Shown here: positions 9,236 to 16,895 of the stretch, in pieces
Layout of the letters: every line of letters starts with the position of its first letter
Numbering within the stretch: the stretch's first letter is position 1
Assembly: GCA_016217545.1 (NCBI GenBank)
Contig: JACRHT010000012.1
Coordinates: 434,001-498,000, forward strand
Length of the DNA stretch: 64,000 nucleotides
Source of the DNA: Opitutia bacterium
GTDB taxonomy: Bacteria; Verrucomicrobiota; Verrucomicrobiia; Opitutales; Opitutaceae
Direction of reading: 5' to 3'
Notes under the pieces: generated by a model
Told to the model about the DNA's origin: nothing
Seen by the model: only the letters and a program-made list of their open reading frames with translations
The model's database searches: none
Made by a program: the position numbers and the translations under genes

Positions 9236-9613
9236 ATGAACGTTATCTCCGCTCCCCAAGCTCCCGCCGCCATCGGCCCCTACTCTCACGCGATCCACGC
9301 CGGCCCGTTCGTGTTCTGCTCCGGCCAGACGCCCCTCAATCCCGCCACCGGCAAACTGGTCGAAGGCGACATCGAGCCGCAGACCCATCAGGTCTTCGCC
9401 AACATCAAGGCCGTCCTCTCCGCCGCCGGCCTCACGCTGCAGGACGTCGCCAAGTCCACCGTCTACCTCAAGGACATGGCCGACTTCGCCAAGATGAACG
9501 CCATCTACGAAGCCGCCTTCGCCCCGCACAAACCCGCCCGCACCACGATCCAGGCCGGCAAGCTCCCGCTCGATTGCCGCGTCGAGATCGAGGTCATTGC
9601 CTACAAGGGATGA
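9236..9613 (+). CDS. ridA: RidA family deaminase (2-iminobutanoate/2-iminopropanoate deaminase)
   Basis: It hydrolyses reactive enamine/imine intermediates released by PLP enzymes such as threonine dehydratase, protecting other PLP enzymes; cytosolic and trimeric. The 125 residues match the family length. Diagnostic segments are IGPYSHAI, FCSGQTPLNPATG, NIKAVLSAAGLTLQDVAKSTVYL and the C-terminal CRVEIEVIAYKG containing the substrate-binding Arg. The start ATG at 9236 follows a TTCTCGTTC-rich leader that resembles an arm of a dispersed repeat. Its stop overlaps the next gene's start (ATGA at 9610). Confidence 0.94.
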   Translation: MNVISAPQAPAAIGPYSHAIHAGPFVFCSGQTPLNPATGKLVEGDIEPQTHQVFANIKAVLSAAGLTLQDVAKSTVYLKDMADFAKMNAIYEAAFAPHKPARTTIQAGKLPLDCRVEIEVIAYKG

Positions 9614-10641
9614 CCCGTCGCGCACTCGCGCTCGTGGCGCTGAGCCTCGCGCTCGGCGCCACCGCCCGCGGCGGCGATGACCCGATCTGGCACGATCTCT
9701 CGGTGCGGCGAGGATCGTTCACGCTCGTCACGGAAAACGACAAATACTTCGCCGGCACGGACCGGCACTACACCAACGGCTTCAAGCTGCTCTGGCTCGG
9801 CGAGACCACGCTCGATCGTTCGCAGGAATTCCTGAAGAAGGTTTCCGAGTTCATCCCCACGCTGCGCGGCATCGAGGCCCAGCAACGCTACAAGATCGGC
9901 CTCGCGCTCGGGCAGGACATCTACACGCCCACCGACACCGAGACCGCCGCCCTCATCCCGACCGACCGGCCCTACGCGGGCTGGCTCTATGCCTCGATGA
10001 TCGCGCAGGCCCAGGAAAAGGACGGCAGCATGCTGCGCGTCGTCGAACTCTCGCTCGGCGTCGTCGGCCCATCCGCGCTCGGCCAAGCGGCGCAAAACGG
10101 CTGGCACGACGTCATCCACGTCCCGCACGCCCAAGGCTGGGCCAACCAGCTCCACGACGAGCCCGGCATCATGCTCTCGTGGGAACGCCGCTACCGGAAC
10201 TACACCTTCGTCGCCGACGGCCACCGGCTCTTCGACTTCATCAGCCGCGCGCGCATCACCCTCGGCAATGTCTACACGCACGTCGCCGCCGGCGCCCGCG
10301 TGCGTCTCGGCTGGAATCTCCCGCCCGATTTCGGCGCCGACCTCATCCGCCCCGCCGGCGGCAGCATGGCCAACGCCCGCGCCAAGGCCGGTTTCTCGAC
10401 GCACCTCTTCCTCAGCGCCGAGGCCCGCGCCGTCGCGCGCAACATCTTCCTCGACGGCAACACCTGGCGCGACAGCCACTCCGTCGACAAGAAACCCTTC
10501 ATGGGCGACTTGTCCGCCGGCCTCGTGGTGACGTGGCCGCGCTTCCAGCTCACCTACACGCAGGACATGCGCACGAAGGAATTCCGCAGCCAGCCGCGCA
10601 ACGACGTCTTCGGCTCCATCGCGCTGACGTGGTTTTACTGA
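9610..10641 (+). CDS. Lipid A deacylase LpxR family protein
   Basis: A 343-residue outer-membrane beta-barrel enzyme of the LpxR (DUF2219) family, which removes the 3'-acyloxyacyl chain of lipid A. A signal peptide (MTRRALALVALSLALGATAR) precedes the family signature TENDKYFAGTDRHYTNG at about residues 37-53, which holds the conserved Asn-Asp pair and Thr. Further on lie GLALGQDIYTP and DRPYAGWLY, also typical. The final residue is aromatic (TWFY), as expected for a barrel. The start overlaps the ridA stop by four bases. An outer membrane with LPS-like lipid A is implied. Confidence 0.88.
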   Translation: MTRRALALVALSLALGATARGGDDPIWHDLSVRRGSFTLVTENDKYFAGTDRHYTNGFKLLWLGETTLDRSQEFLKKVSEFIPTLRGIEAQQRYKIGLALGQDIYTPTDTETAALIPTDRPYAGWLYASMIAQAQEKDGSMLRVVELSLGVVGPSALGQAAQNGWHDVIHVPHAQGWANQLHDEPGIMLSWERRYRNYTFVADGHRLFDFISRARITLGNVYTHVAAGARVRLGWNLPPDFGADLIRPAGGSMANARAKAGFSTHLFLSAEARAVARNIFLDGNTWRDSHSVDKKPFMGDLSAGLVVTWPRFQLTYTQDMRTKEFRSQPRNDVFGSIALTWFY

Positions 10642-10652
10642 GCGCGGACTTC

Positions 10653-10675
10653 GCGCCATTGTTCCGCAATGGCGC
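10653..10675 (+). terminator. Hairpin after lpxR-like gene, probable transcription end
   Basis: A perfect 9-bp inverted repeat, GCGCCATTG (10653-10661) and CAATGGCGC (10667-10675), encloses a TTCCG loop 11 bp after the LpxR-family stop codon. There is no clear T-run, so Rho-independent termination is not certain; it could also protect the 3' end. Confidence 0.5.
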
Positions 10676-10685
10676 CGCAGCCTGG

Positions 10686-10750
10686 GGTAGGGCGGGACCG
10701 CTGGGCCCGCCGAAACACGTTCGCGGCGCGCCCAGCGGTCGCGCCCTACC
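10686..10750. repeat. Dispersed palindromic repeat family A, copy 2
   Basis: GGTAGGGCGGGACCGCTGGG at the left and CCCAGCGGTCGCGCCCTACC at the right form an inverted repeat of about 65 bp. The right arm is nearly identical to those of copies 3 and 4. It is part of the 338-bp stretch without genes between the LpxR-like gene and the sugar kinase. Confidence 0.9.
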
Positions 10751-10794
10751 AGTGATGCCGACATCGTCGCTCCCTGCCGCCACGAATCCGCTCA

Positions 10795-10884
10795 TGTAGG
10801 AGCCTGCTCGCAGGCGACCAAAGACACTCGCACGCGCCCGCCGTTTACGATCTCCAAAAAATCGCCTGCAAGCAGGCCCCCACA
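10795..10884. repeat. Palindromic repeat with GCCTGC hairpins
   Basis: TGTAGGAGCCTGCTCGCAGG at 10795 and its partner GCCTGCAAGCAGGCCCCCAC ending at 10884 each form a small hairpin, and the outer TGTAGG/CCCACA ends pair weakly. It fills most of the remainder of the 10642-10979 gap. The layout (two inner hairpins, outer stem) resembles the other repeat families here. Confidence 0.7.
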
Positions 10885-10979
10885 GGCGAGAAGCCCGCGC
10901 CCCCGCCCTCGCCCATCGGCCCACGTCACGGCGTGGATTTTTATTCGTCGCCTCCCTGTTTCCCGTCTTTCGTTTCCGC

Positions 10980-11885
10980 GTGGCGAACCCCTCTTACCGC
11001 ATCGGCGTCGACGGCGGCGGCACCAAAACCGAACTTCTCCTCGTGGACTCGGCCGGCGCGATCGTCGCGCGCCACGTCGGCCCCGGCTGCAACCCCAGCC
11101 ACCTCGGCGCGGACAAAGCGCGCACGGTGCTCCTCGTCGCGCTCGAATCCCTCCTCGCCGCCGCAAACGTCGCCCAAACCCAAATCGCCGCCACGCGCCT
11201 CTTCGTCGCCGGCAGCGCCGTCACCTGGCGCGAGATCGTCGCGCAGCTCCGCGGCTACGGCACCGTGACGCACGGCCCCGATTCACTGCCCGTGCTCGAA
11301 CTCGCCACTGGCGGCGCGCCGGGGCTCGTGTTGCACGCCGGCACCGGCTCGTTCGTCGCCGCGCGCGCGCCCGACGGCTCGGTGCATTTCGCGGGCGGAC
11401 TCGGCTGGCGCTTCGGCGATCCCGGCAGCGGCTACGAACTCGGCCGCCGCGCCATCGCCTCCGCCCTGATGGAGCTCTACGGCTGGTCGCCCGCCACCGG
11501 CCTCGGCGCCGCGCTCCAGGCGCACCTCGGTCTCGCAGACGCCGCCGCGATCAAAGGCGCGCTCTACGCCGACCCGGAGGCCAACACCAAAGTCGCCGCC
11601 TTCGCCCCGGCGGTGATCGAGCTCGCGCAAAATGGCTGCCGCCCCGCGCAAATCGCCCTCGCCAGCTCGATCGGCGAACTCGTCGCGCAAGGTCGCCTCG
11701 TCACCGAGAAGCTTTTCCCTGGCGCCAAGGACATCACCTGCGGCGTCAGCGGCGCCGTGCTCAACAACCCCGCCGCGCACTACGCGCTGCAAGCCTTCGT
11801 CGAATCGAACGCCTGGCCGGTGAAAATGCACTTCATCACCGAGCCCCCGAGCGAAGGCGTCCGCCGCCTCCTGCTCCGCGACTGA
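10980..11885 (+). CDS. BadF/BadG/BcrA/BcrD-type ATPase, probable N-acetylglucosamine kinase
   Basis: A 301-residue ASKHA-fold kinase. The phosphate-1 motif is IGVDGGGTKTELLLVD at residues 7-22, and a second nucleotide motif is LHAGTGSFVAAR. The GDPGSGYELGRRAI segment is typical of the N-acetylglucosamine kinase branch of the BadF/BadG family. It would phosphorylate an amino sugar in the cytosol, perhaps from cell-wall recycling. The start is GTG at 10980; no better in-frame ATG precedes the conserved motif. The sigma-factor gene begins 8 bp after its stop. Confidence 0.83.
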   Translation: MANPSYRIGVDGGGTKTELLLVDSAGAIVARHVGPGCNPSHLGADKARTVLLVALESLLAAANVAQTQIAATRLFVAGSAVTWREIVAQLRGYGTVTHGPDSLPVLELATGGAPGLVLHAGTGSFVAARAPDGSVHFAGGLGWRFGDPGSGYELGRRAIASALMELYGWSPATGLGAALQAHLGLADAAAIKGALYADPEANTKVAAFAPAVIELAQNGCRPAQIALASSIGELVAQGRLVTEKLFPGAKDITCGVSGAVLNNPAAHYALQAFVESNAWPVKMHFITEPPSEGVRRLLLRD

Positions 11886-11892
11886 TCGCCCC

Positions 11893-12648
11893 ATGCCGCC
11901 CGCGGCTCAGTCTCCTTCCGATTCCCAACCCATCGCGGGTGAGGCCGTGTTTGGCTCCACCCAATGGAGCATCGTGATCGAGTCGCGTCGCGACTCCTCC
12001 AGCCGCCGCGAGGCGCTCGAGAAGCTCTGCCGCATCTACTGGCTCCCCGTCTACGGCTACCTGCGCCGTCGCGGCTATTCCACGCCCGACGCCGAGGATC
12101 TGACGCAAGGCTTCTTCGCCTACGTGATCGAGGGCGATTTCCTCGACCGGCCCGATCCCGAGAAGGGCCGCTTCCGCGGTTACCTGATCGGCGCGCTGAA
12201 ACATTTCCTCGCCCGCCACCACGAGCGCGAGAACACCCAGAAACGCGGCGGCGGCGCCCGCGTGCTCGATTGGACCGCGCTCGACGCCGAGCGTGAGTTC
12301 GCCGTCATCGACCAGCCCCAGCTCGATCCCGGCGCCACCTACGAACGCGGTTGGGCGTTGGCGCTTTTCGCGCAGGCGTTGCGCCGGCTCGAAGCCGAGC
12401 AAGCCGCCGCCGGACACGCCGAGGAATTCGCCGCCCTGCGGCCGTTTCTCAGCAGCAGTCCGTCGCAAAACGAATACGCTGCCATCGCGGAAAAACTCGG
12501 CATCGCCCGCGCCACCGTGGCCGTGCGCATCTTCCGCCTCAACCGCCGTTACGCCGAACTCGTCCGCCTTGAGATCGCGGCCAGCGTCCGGAGTCCCAGC
12601 GACATCGAGCAGGAGATGAGGCATCTGCTGGGCATCCTCCGCGGTTGA
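11893..12648 (+). CDS. RNA polymerase sigma factor, ECF-like, kinase-associated type
   Basis: A 251-residue sigma factor. Region 2 is recognisable at LEKLCRIYWLPVYGYLRRRG followed by DAEDLTQGFFAYVIE (about residues 48-85); the DLTQGFF form is typical of sigma factors paired with Ser/Thr kinases in Planctomycetes and Verrucomicrobia. Region 4 is the helix-turn-helix EYAAIAEKLGIARATVAVRIFRLNRRY near residues 196-222. It is longer than standard ECF factors. The kinase/TPR gene follows after 48 bp, and no anti-sigma factor is seen, so control by phosphorylation is a reasonable inference. Confidence 0.86.
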   Translation: MPPAAQSPSDSQPIAGEAVFGSTQWSIVIESRRDSSSRREALEKLCRIYWLPVYGYLRRRGYSTPDAEDLTQGFFAYVIEGDFLDRPDPEKGRFRGYLIGALKHFLARHHERENTQKRGGGARVLDWTALDAEREFAVIDQPQLDPGATYERGWALALFAQALRRLEAEQAAAGHAEEFAALRPFLSSSPSQNEYAAIAEKLGIARATVAVRIFRLNRRYAELVRLEIAASVRSPSDIEQEMRHLLGILRG

Positions 12649-12696
12649 AATCGGCATGAAATCCCCCGGGCGAAAACCGGCAATCCGTGGCTGAAG

Positions 12697-15267
12697 ATGC
12701 CTGTGTCCGCCCAACTCTGTCCGCACTGCCACCGCTCGACCGCCACGCCGTTCGGCACCACCGGGCTCTGCCTCCTCTGCGCCGGACAACGCGCCCTTGC
12801 GCTCGACCTGGAGGAGGGCGACCCGCTCCCCGCGCCCGCCGCCTCCGGGATCTCGCACTCGCCCTTTGGCGGTGAGCTGCCGGATCGCATCGGCCCCTAC
12901 GACATCATCGACGAGATCGCCCGCGGCGGCATGGGCCGCGTCTTCGCCGCCCGCCAACCGAGGCTCGACCGCGTCGTCGCGCTGAAGGTTCTCGTCGAAA
13001 CTGCGGGCACGCTGGACCTCGCCCAACGTTTCCTCCGGGAGGCCCAAACCGTCGCGCGGCTGCGCCATCCTCACATCGTGACACTGCACGACTCGGGTCG
13101 CGCCGACGGATTCGCCTACTTCGCGATGGATTACCTCGAAGGCGGCGACCTCGGTCGACGCCTCCGCAATGGACCGCTCGCCCCGCGCGCCGCGGCCGCG
13201 CTCGCGCAAAAGATCGCGGCCGCCCTCGCCTACGCGCACGCGGAAGGCGTGCTCCACCGCGACATCAAGCCGTCGAACATCCTCCTCGACGGCGACGAGC
13301 CGCTCCTCGCCGACTTCGGCCTCGCCGCGCAACTCGAACCCGGCGGCGACCTCACCGCCGTCTCCACCGTGCTCGGCACGCCGCACTACCTCGCGCCCGA
13401 AGCCTTGCACGGCGGCAGCGCCGCCCTCGGCATCGCCAGCGATCTCTACGCCCTCGGCGTCGTGCTTTACGAGATGCTGGCGGGGCGCACTCCGTTTGCC
13501 GGCGCGACAGCCGCGGAGTTGCCGGCGCTGCTCGATCACAGCGAGGCGCCGCCTCTCCGCCTGCTCGCTCCCGCCACGCCGCGCGACCTCGTGGTGATCT
13601 GCCTGAAGTGTCTCGAACGCGATCCCGCGCGCCGCTACGCCGACGCGGCGGCGCTGGCGGAGGATCTGCGGCGTTTCCTCGCCGGCGAACCGATCCTCGC
13701 CCGCGCGCCGGGCGCGCTGGCGCAATTCCGGCGCTTCGCCCGCCGCCACCGCACGATGCTCGCGGTCGCAGCCGGCACCGGCGCGGCGCTGACCGTCGGC
13801 ATCGTCACCAGCACCGTCCTCGCGGTGCGCGCCCGGCAAGCCGAGCGCCGCGCCTCGACCGAGGCCGCCACCGCCCGCGCGCTGCTGGAATTTTTCCAGC
13901 GCGATATCCTGCTGCAATCGAAGCCCGGCGCCCAAGCCGACCGCGACCTCAAGCTCCGCACTGCGCTCGACACCGCCGCGGCCCGCATCGGCGGGCGCTT
14001 CGCCCAGGAGCCGGCCGCCGAATCCGCCCTGCGCGCGACGCTCGGCGAAGCCCTGCTCTCGCTCGGCGAATACGCCAAGGCCGCCGAACAGTTCTCCGCC
14101 GCCGTCCGTCTCCGCCGTCAACTCGGACTCGACGCCGCCGACACCTGGCGTTTGGTCACGGCGCACGCCTCCGCGCTCGCGGCGAACGCCCAGCTCGTGG
14201 AAGCGGAGCGCCTGCTCACCCCCAATGTCGCCGCGCTGCGCCGCGCGCTCGGCGCCGACGATCTCGCCACTCTCGCCGCCGAGCAGACGCTCGCGCGCGT
14301 CTGGGTGGGCCAGGACAAGCTCGCGCAAGGCCTGCAGCTCCGCCGCAGCCTGCTGAGCCGCCGCACGCACCTGCAGGGGCCCGAGCATCCGGACACGCTC
14401 ACCGCCGCGAACGAGGTGGCCACGGCGCTGCTCGACCAAGGGCAATTCCCCGAAGCGCGCGACATCCTCACCCGCACCGCCGAGGCGCGCAAACGCGTCC
14501 TCGGCCCCGAAGCGCCGGAAACGATCGAGTCGCTCAACGATCTCGCCGGCGCCAACTGGGCGCTCGGCCGCCTGCCGGAAGCCGAGGCGCGTTTCCGCGA
14601 AGTCGTGACGGTCGCGCGGCGCGTGCTCGGGCCGAATCACCCCGACACGTTGCGCACGCTCGGCAACCTCGGCCACGTGCTCAGCGCGCAGGCGCGCTGG
14701 GACGAAGCCGCCGGTGTCTTCGAGGAAGCCTACGCCCAAACCCGCGCGGTGCACGGCGAAGGCCATCAGGATGTGCTGCGGATGGGCGGCGCGCTGGCCG
14801 CGGTTTATCTTGAGGAGGGCTATTTCGACAAAGCCGAAGCCATGTGCCGCGAAATCATCGAGCCCACCGCGCGCCGCATCGGCGCAATGCATCCCGAAGT
14901 GCTCGCCTCGCGCACCCAGCTCGGCGGCATCCTGGTGGCCGCGCAGAAATACGCGGAGGCGGAGACGGAACTCCGCGCCACGCTCGCCGCGCATCGCGAG
15001 GTCGATGAGCGGCGTCCGCTTCCTTTCATCGCCGAATCGCATCTCGGCGCCGCGCTGACCGGGCTCGGCCGTTTGGCGGAGGCGGAGGAACATCTGCTCA
15101 GCGCCGATCGCGGCCTCGAGTCTCTCGCCGGGCAGCTGACGCCGCGGCAAATGGCCGTGCGTCGCCTGACCCTCGTGCGGCTGGCCACGCTCTATCGCGC
15201 GACGGGCCGCAGCGAACTCGCGGACGGCGTCGAGCGCCGCCTCAAACAGCTCGGCGCGGCGCACTGA
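12697..15267 (+). CDS. Membrane Ser/Thr protein kinase with TPR repeats
   Basis: An 856-residue Hanks-type kinase. A zinc-ribbon-like N-terminus (CPHCH...CLLC, residues 8-28) precedes the kinase domain (about 66-335): glycine loop IARGGMGRVF, Lys in VALKVL, catalytic HRDIKPSNILL, DFGLA and the APE-like APEAL. One membrane span follows (LAVAAGTGAALTVGIVTSTV, about residue 353). The C-terminal half is tetratricopeptide-like, with repeated segments such as LGPEHPDTL-type blocks, probably a sensing or binding domain outside the membrane. It follows the sigma-factor gene and is probably its regulator. It ends 9 bp before the stop of the convergent pseudopilin gene. Confidence 0.92.
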   Translation: MPVSAQLCPHCHRSTATPFGTTGLCLLCAGQRALALDLEEGDPLPAPAASGISHSPFGGELPDRIGPYDIIDEIARGGMGRVFAARQPRLDRVVALKVLVETAGTLDLAQRFLREAQTVARLRHPHIVTLHDSGRADGFAYFAMDYLEGGDLGRRLRNGPLAPRAAAALAQKIAAALAYAHAEGVLHRDIKPSNILLDGDEPLLADFGLAAQLEPGGDLTAVSTVLGTPHYLAPEALHGGSAALGIASDLYALGVVLYEMLAGRTPFAGATAAELPALLDHSEAPPLRLLAPATPRDLVVICLKCLERDPARRYADAAALAEDLRRFLAGEPILARAPGALAQFRRFARRHRTMLAVAAGTGAALTVGIVTSTVLAVRARQAERRASTEAATARALLEFFQRDILLQSKPGAQADRDLKLRTALDTAAARIGGRFAQEPAAESALRATLGEALLSLGEYAKAAEQFSAAVRLRRQLGLDAADTWRLVTAHASALAANAQLVEAERLLTPNVAALRRALGADDLATLAAEQTLARVWVGQDKLAQGLQLRRSLLSRRTHLQGPEHPDTLTAANEVATALLDQGQFPEARDILTRTAEARKRVLGPEAPETIESLNDLAGANWALGRLPEAEARFREVVTVARRVLGPNHPDTLRTLGNLGHVLSAQARWDEAAGVFEEAYAQTRAVHGEGHQDVLRMGGALAAVYLEEGYFDKAEAMCREIIEPTARRIGAMHPEVLASRTQLGGILVAAQKYAEAETELRATLAAHREVDERRPLPFIAESHLGAALTGLGRLAEAEEHLLSADRGLESLAGQLTPRQMAVRRLTLVRLATLYRATGRSELADGVERRLKQLGAAH

Positions 15268-15276
15268 GCGGCGCGC

Positions 15277-15753
15277 TCAGGGCTGGATCACGTAGACGAA
15301 CTTGTTGCTGATGCGGCGGAGGTTGCCGGTCGTGAGATCGCCGTCGTCGAACGCGCGATCGATGGCGCGCAGATCCTCGTCCGACGCCGTGAAGCCATAG
15401 ATCGAAATCGACGCGGTGAAGTCATTCTCGCCGTAGTCCCAATCCCACACGCCGCCGATGGGTGGCGTCGCGCTGAAGAGTTTGTCCGGCACGTAACCGC
15501 GCAACTCGGGATGCAACGCGCCGATGCCGTTGGGCGGAAAGTCGCCATGCTCGAGCGCGTAGCGTTCCGCGCCGTCGCGGATCTGGCGCGCGTCGTTGAA
15601 ATAGCTCCTGCCCATCGCGGCGCGCCGCACGCGCTGCAACGCCGGCAGCGCGATCGCCGCGAGCAGACCGATGATCACGACGACGACCATCAACTCGACG
15701 AGCGTGAAGGCGCGCGCGGCGCGTGGAAGGCGGAGTGAAAAGACGTGGCGCAC
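15277..15753 (-). CDS. Type II secretion-like pseudopilin / prepilin-type protein
   Basis: A 158-residue protein with a textbook class III prepilin leader: ARAFTLVELMVVVVIIGLLA at about residues 13-32, where prepilin peptidase would cut before the Phe and the Glu at +5 is kept. The hydrophobic helix is followed by a small globular domain (ARQIRDGAERYALEHGDFPP, VWDWDYGEN) like those of GspG-type or Verrucomicrobial pseudopilins. No other secretion genes are nearby. The start at 15753 gives a 15-residue positively charged leader. Confidence 0.88.
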   Translation of the reverse strand: MRHVFSLRLPRAARAFTLVELMVVVVIIGLLAAIALPALQRVRRAAMGRSYFNDARQIRDGAERYALEHGDFPPNGIGALHPELRGYVPDKLFSATPPIGGVWDWDYGENDFTASISIYGFTASDEDLRAIDRAFDDGDLTTGNLRRISNKFVYVIQP

Positions 15754-15774
15754 GGCTAGGGTGTTGGCGGTTTC

Positions 15775-15857
15775 CCTGTAGCCGGGCTCGCTGAGCCCGG
15801 TCGGCGCGGTGGCGCGGGGAGAGCGACCGCACCGGGGTCAGCGACCCCGGCTACAGG
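15775..15857. repeat. Palindromic repeat CCTGTAGCC...GGCTACAGG
   Basis: An outer inverted repeat CCTGTAGCCGGG (15775) and CCCGGCTACAGG (ending 15857) encloses two inner hairpins, CCGGGCTCGCTGAGCCCGG and CCGGGGTCAGCGACCCCGG. Their apical parts are complementary to each other (CTCGCTGAG, GTCAGCGAC). It lies between the pseudopilin start and the NlpC/P60-like gene. Confidence 0.8.
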
Positions 15858-15943
15858 ATTTCGCCGCGACTGGCGGCTACTGGGTTCATGCTGGCTCGGC
15901 GCCCGCAGACCGCCGCCACAGGTCACGTTGCGTTCGCAACAAC

Positions 15944-16795
15944 TCACGGCATACGGCCGACGGCGATTTCCCACTGGGGAACGCGCTTGAGGCGGCTCGT
16001 GAGGCCCTGGAGCCAGCCGTTGGGTTGCGTCTGGTAATTCGAGGTGGGAAGGCTCCACGTCGTGGCGACGATCTCGAGCGTCGTGCGATCCACGAGCACG
16101 CCGATCGTCGCGGTGCCGACGCCGGCGAGGAAGGTTGGAGTGCCGTTGACGTTCACGAGGCGCGAGTCGGCGGTGTGGATGTTCTCGGTGCTGTCGATGA
16201 TCTCGACTTCGTAGTAGGTCGCGTTGGCGAGCGTGGGGTCGGAGGCGGCGAGGTTCGTCGGATAGTTCTTCGCGCTGGCCCAGTTCACGGCGGAGATGAT
16301 CATCGCGTGGTCGTTCTGGTCGGAGCCGGGCTTCCACCAGAAGAGGAGATCGCCGGCCTGCCACTGGTCGAGGCGCGTGAGGCGCGCGGCGAAGCCTCTG
16401 CCCTGCTTGAGGAGCGCGATGTATTGGTAGGGCGTGGGGCTGGCGACGGCTTGCGTCGTGAGCGTGAGAGGGTCGAGGAAGGAGTAGTTCTTCCAATTCC
16501 AACCGTAGCACTGCTGGAGCAGACGCGAAACGAGCGGGGAACACTTGGTGAGGTTGCCGGGCCAGTGACCGTGCGCGAGGTCGGCGAAACGGATGTAGGA
16601 TTGCTCGGCGCTGGTCCAGTTGCCGCCGTAGCGGTTGAGCGGGCGGCCGATTTCGTCGTTGAACACGCCGGCGTCCTGCGCGGCGGTGATCTCGTCCACG
16701 AGCTGGACGGCCTTCGTGTAGTGCAACGGCTGCGCGAGCGCGGTGGTGGCGGCGAAAGCGAGCGTGGCGGTGGCGAGGAGGTGGCGGAGGTCCAT
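15944..16795 (-). CDS. Secreted protein with NlpC/P60-like Cys-His pattern
   Basis: A 283-residue exported protein with a clear signal peptide (MDLRHLLATATLAFAATTALA, cut before QPLHY). A possible NlpC/P60 (papain-like) core is seen: a Cys in NLTKCSPLVSRLLQQCYGW near residue 84, then WQAGDLLFWW and a His in NDHAMIISAVNW near residue 158. NlpC/P60 enzymes cut peptidoglycan peptides. The match is by pattern only, and the C-terminal domain (HTADSRLVNVNGTPTFLAGV) is not recognised. It could instead be a non-enzymatic secreted protein. Confidence 0.6.
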   Translation of the reverse strand: MDLRHLLATATLAFAATTALAQPLHYTKAVQLVDEITAAQDAGVFNDEIGRPLNRYGGNWTSAEQSYIRFADLAHGHWPGNLTKCSPLVSRLLQQCYGWNWKNYSFLDPLTLTTQAVASPTPYQYIALLKQGRGFAARLTRLDQWQAGDLLFWWKPGSDQNDHAMIISAVNWASAKNYPTNLAASDPTLANATYYEVEIIDSTENIHTADSRLVNVNGTPTFLAGVGTATIGVLVDRTTLEIVATTWSLPTSNYQTQPNGWLQGLTSRLKRVPQWEIAVGRMP

Positions 16796-16801
16796 GAGTG
16801 G

Positions 16802-16886
16802 AGGTGGAGCGCGTTGACCTCAACGCGCTCGGGGATTCGATCTGCGGCGGGAGTTCAGGAACGCGTTGAGGTCAACGCGTTCCACC
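16802..16886. repeat. Palindromic repeat family B (AGGTGGAGCGCGTTGACCTC), copy 1
   Basis: AGGTGGAGCGCGTTGACCTC at 16802 and GAGGTCAACGCGTTCCACC ending at 16886 form an inverted repeat around two inner hairpins (GCGCGTTGACCTCAACGCGC and ACGCGTTGAGGTCAACGCGT). A second copy lies inside the MBL-fold gene at 61114-61172. This copy sits between two minus-strand genes. Confidence 0.8.
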
Positions 16887-16895
16887 GTCGCGTCG

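Noticed and set aside
11836-15264. A 1142-residue frame on the minus strand opposite the sigma factor and kinase
   Set aside because: It lies antisense to two genes with clear motifs, has biased Arg/Ala/Glu-rich composition and no recognisable domain; it is a GC-bias shadow.
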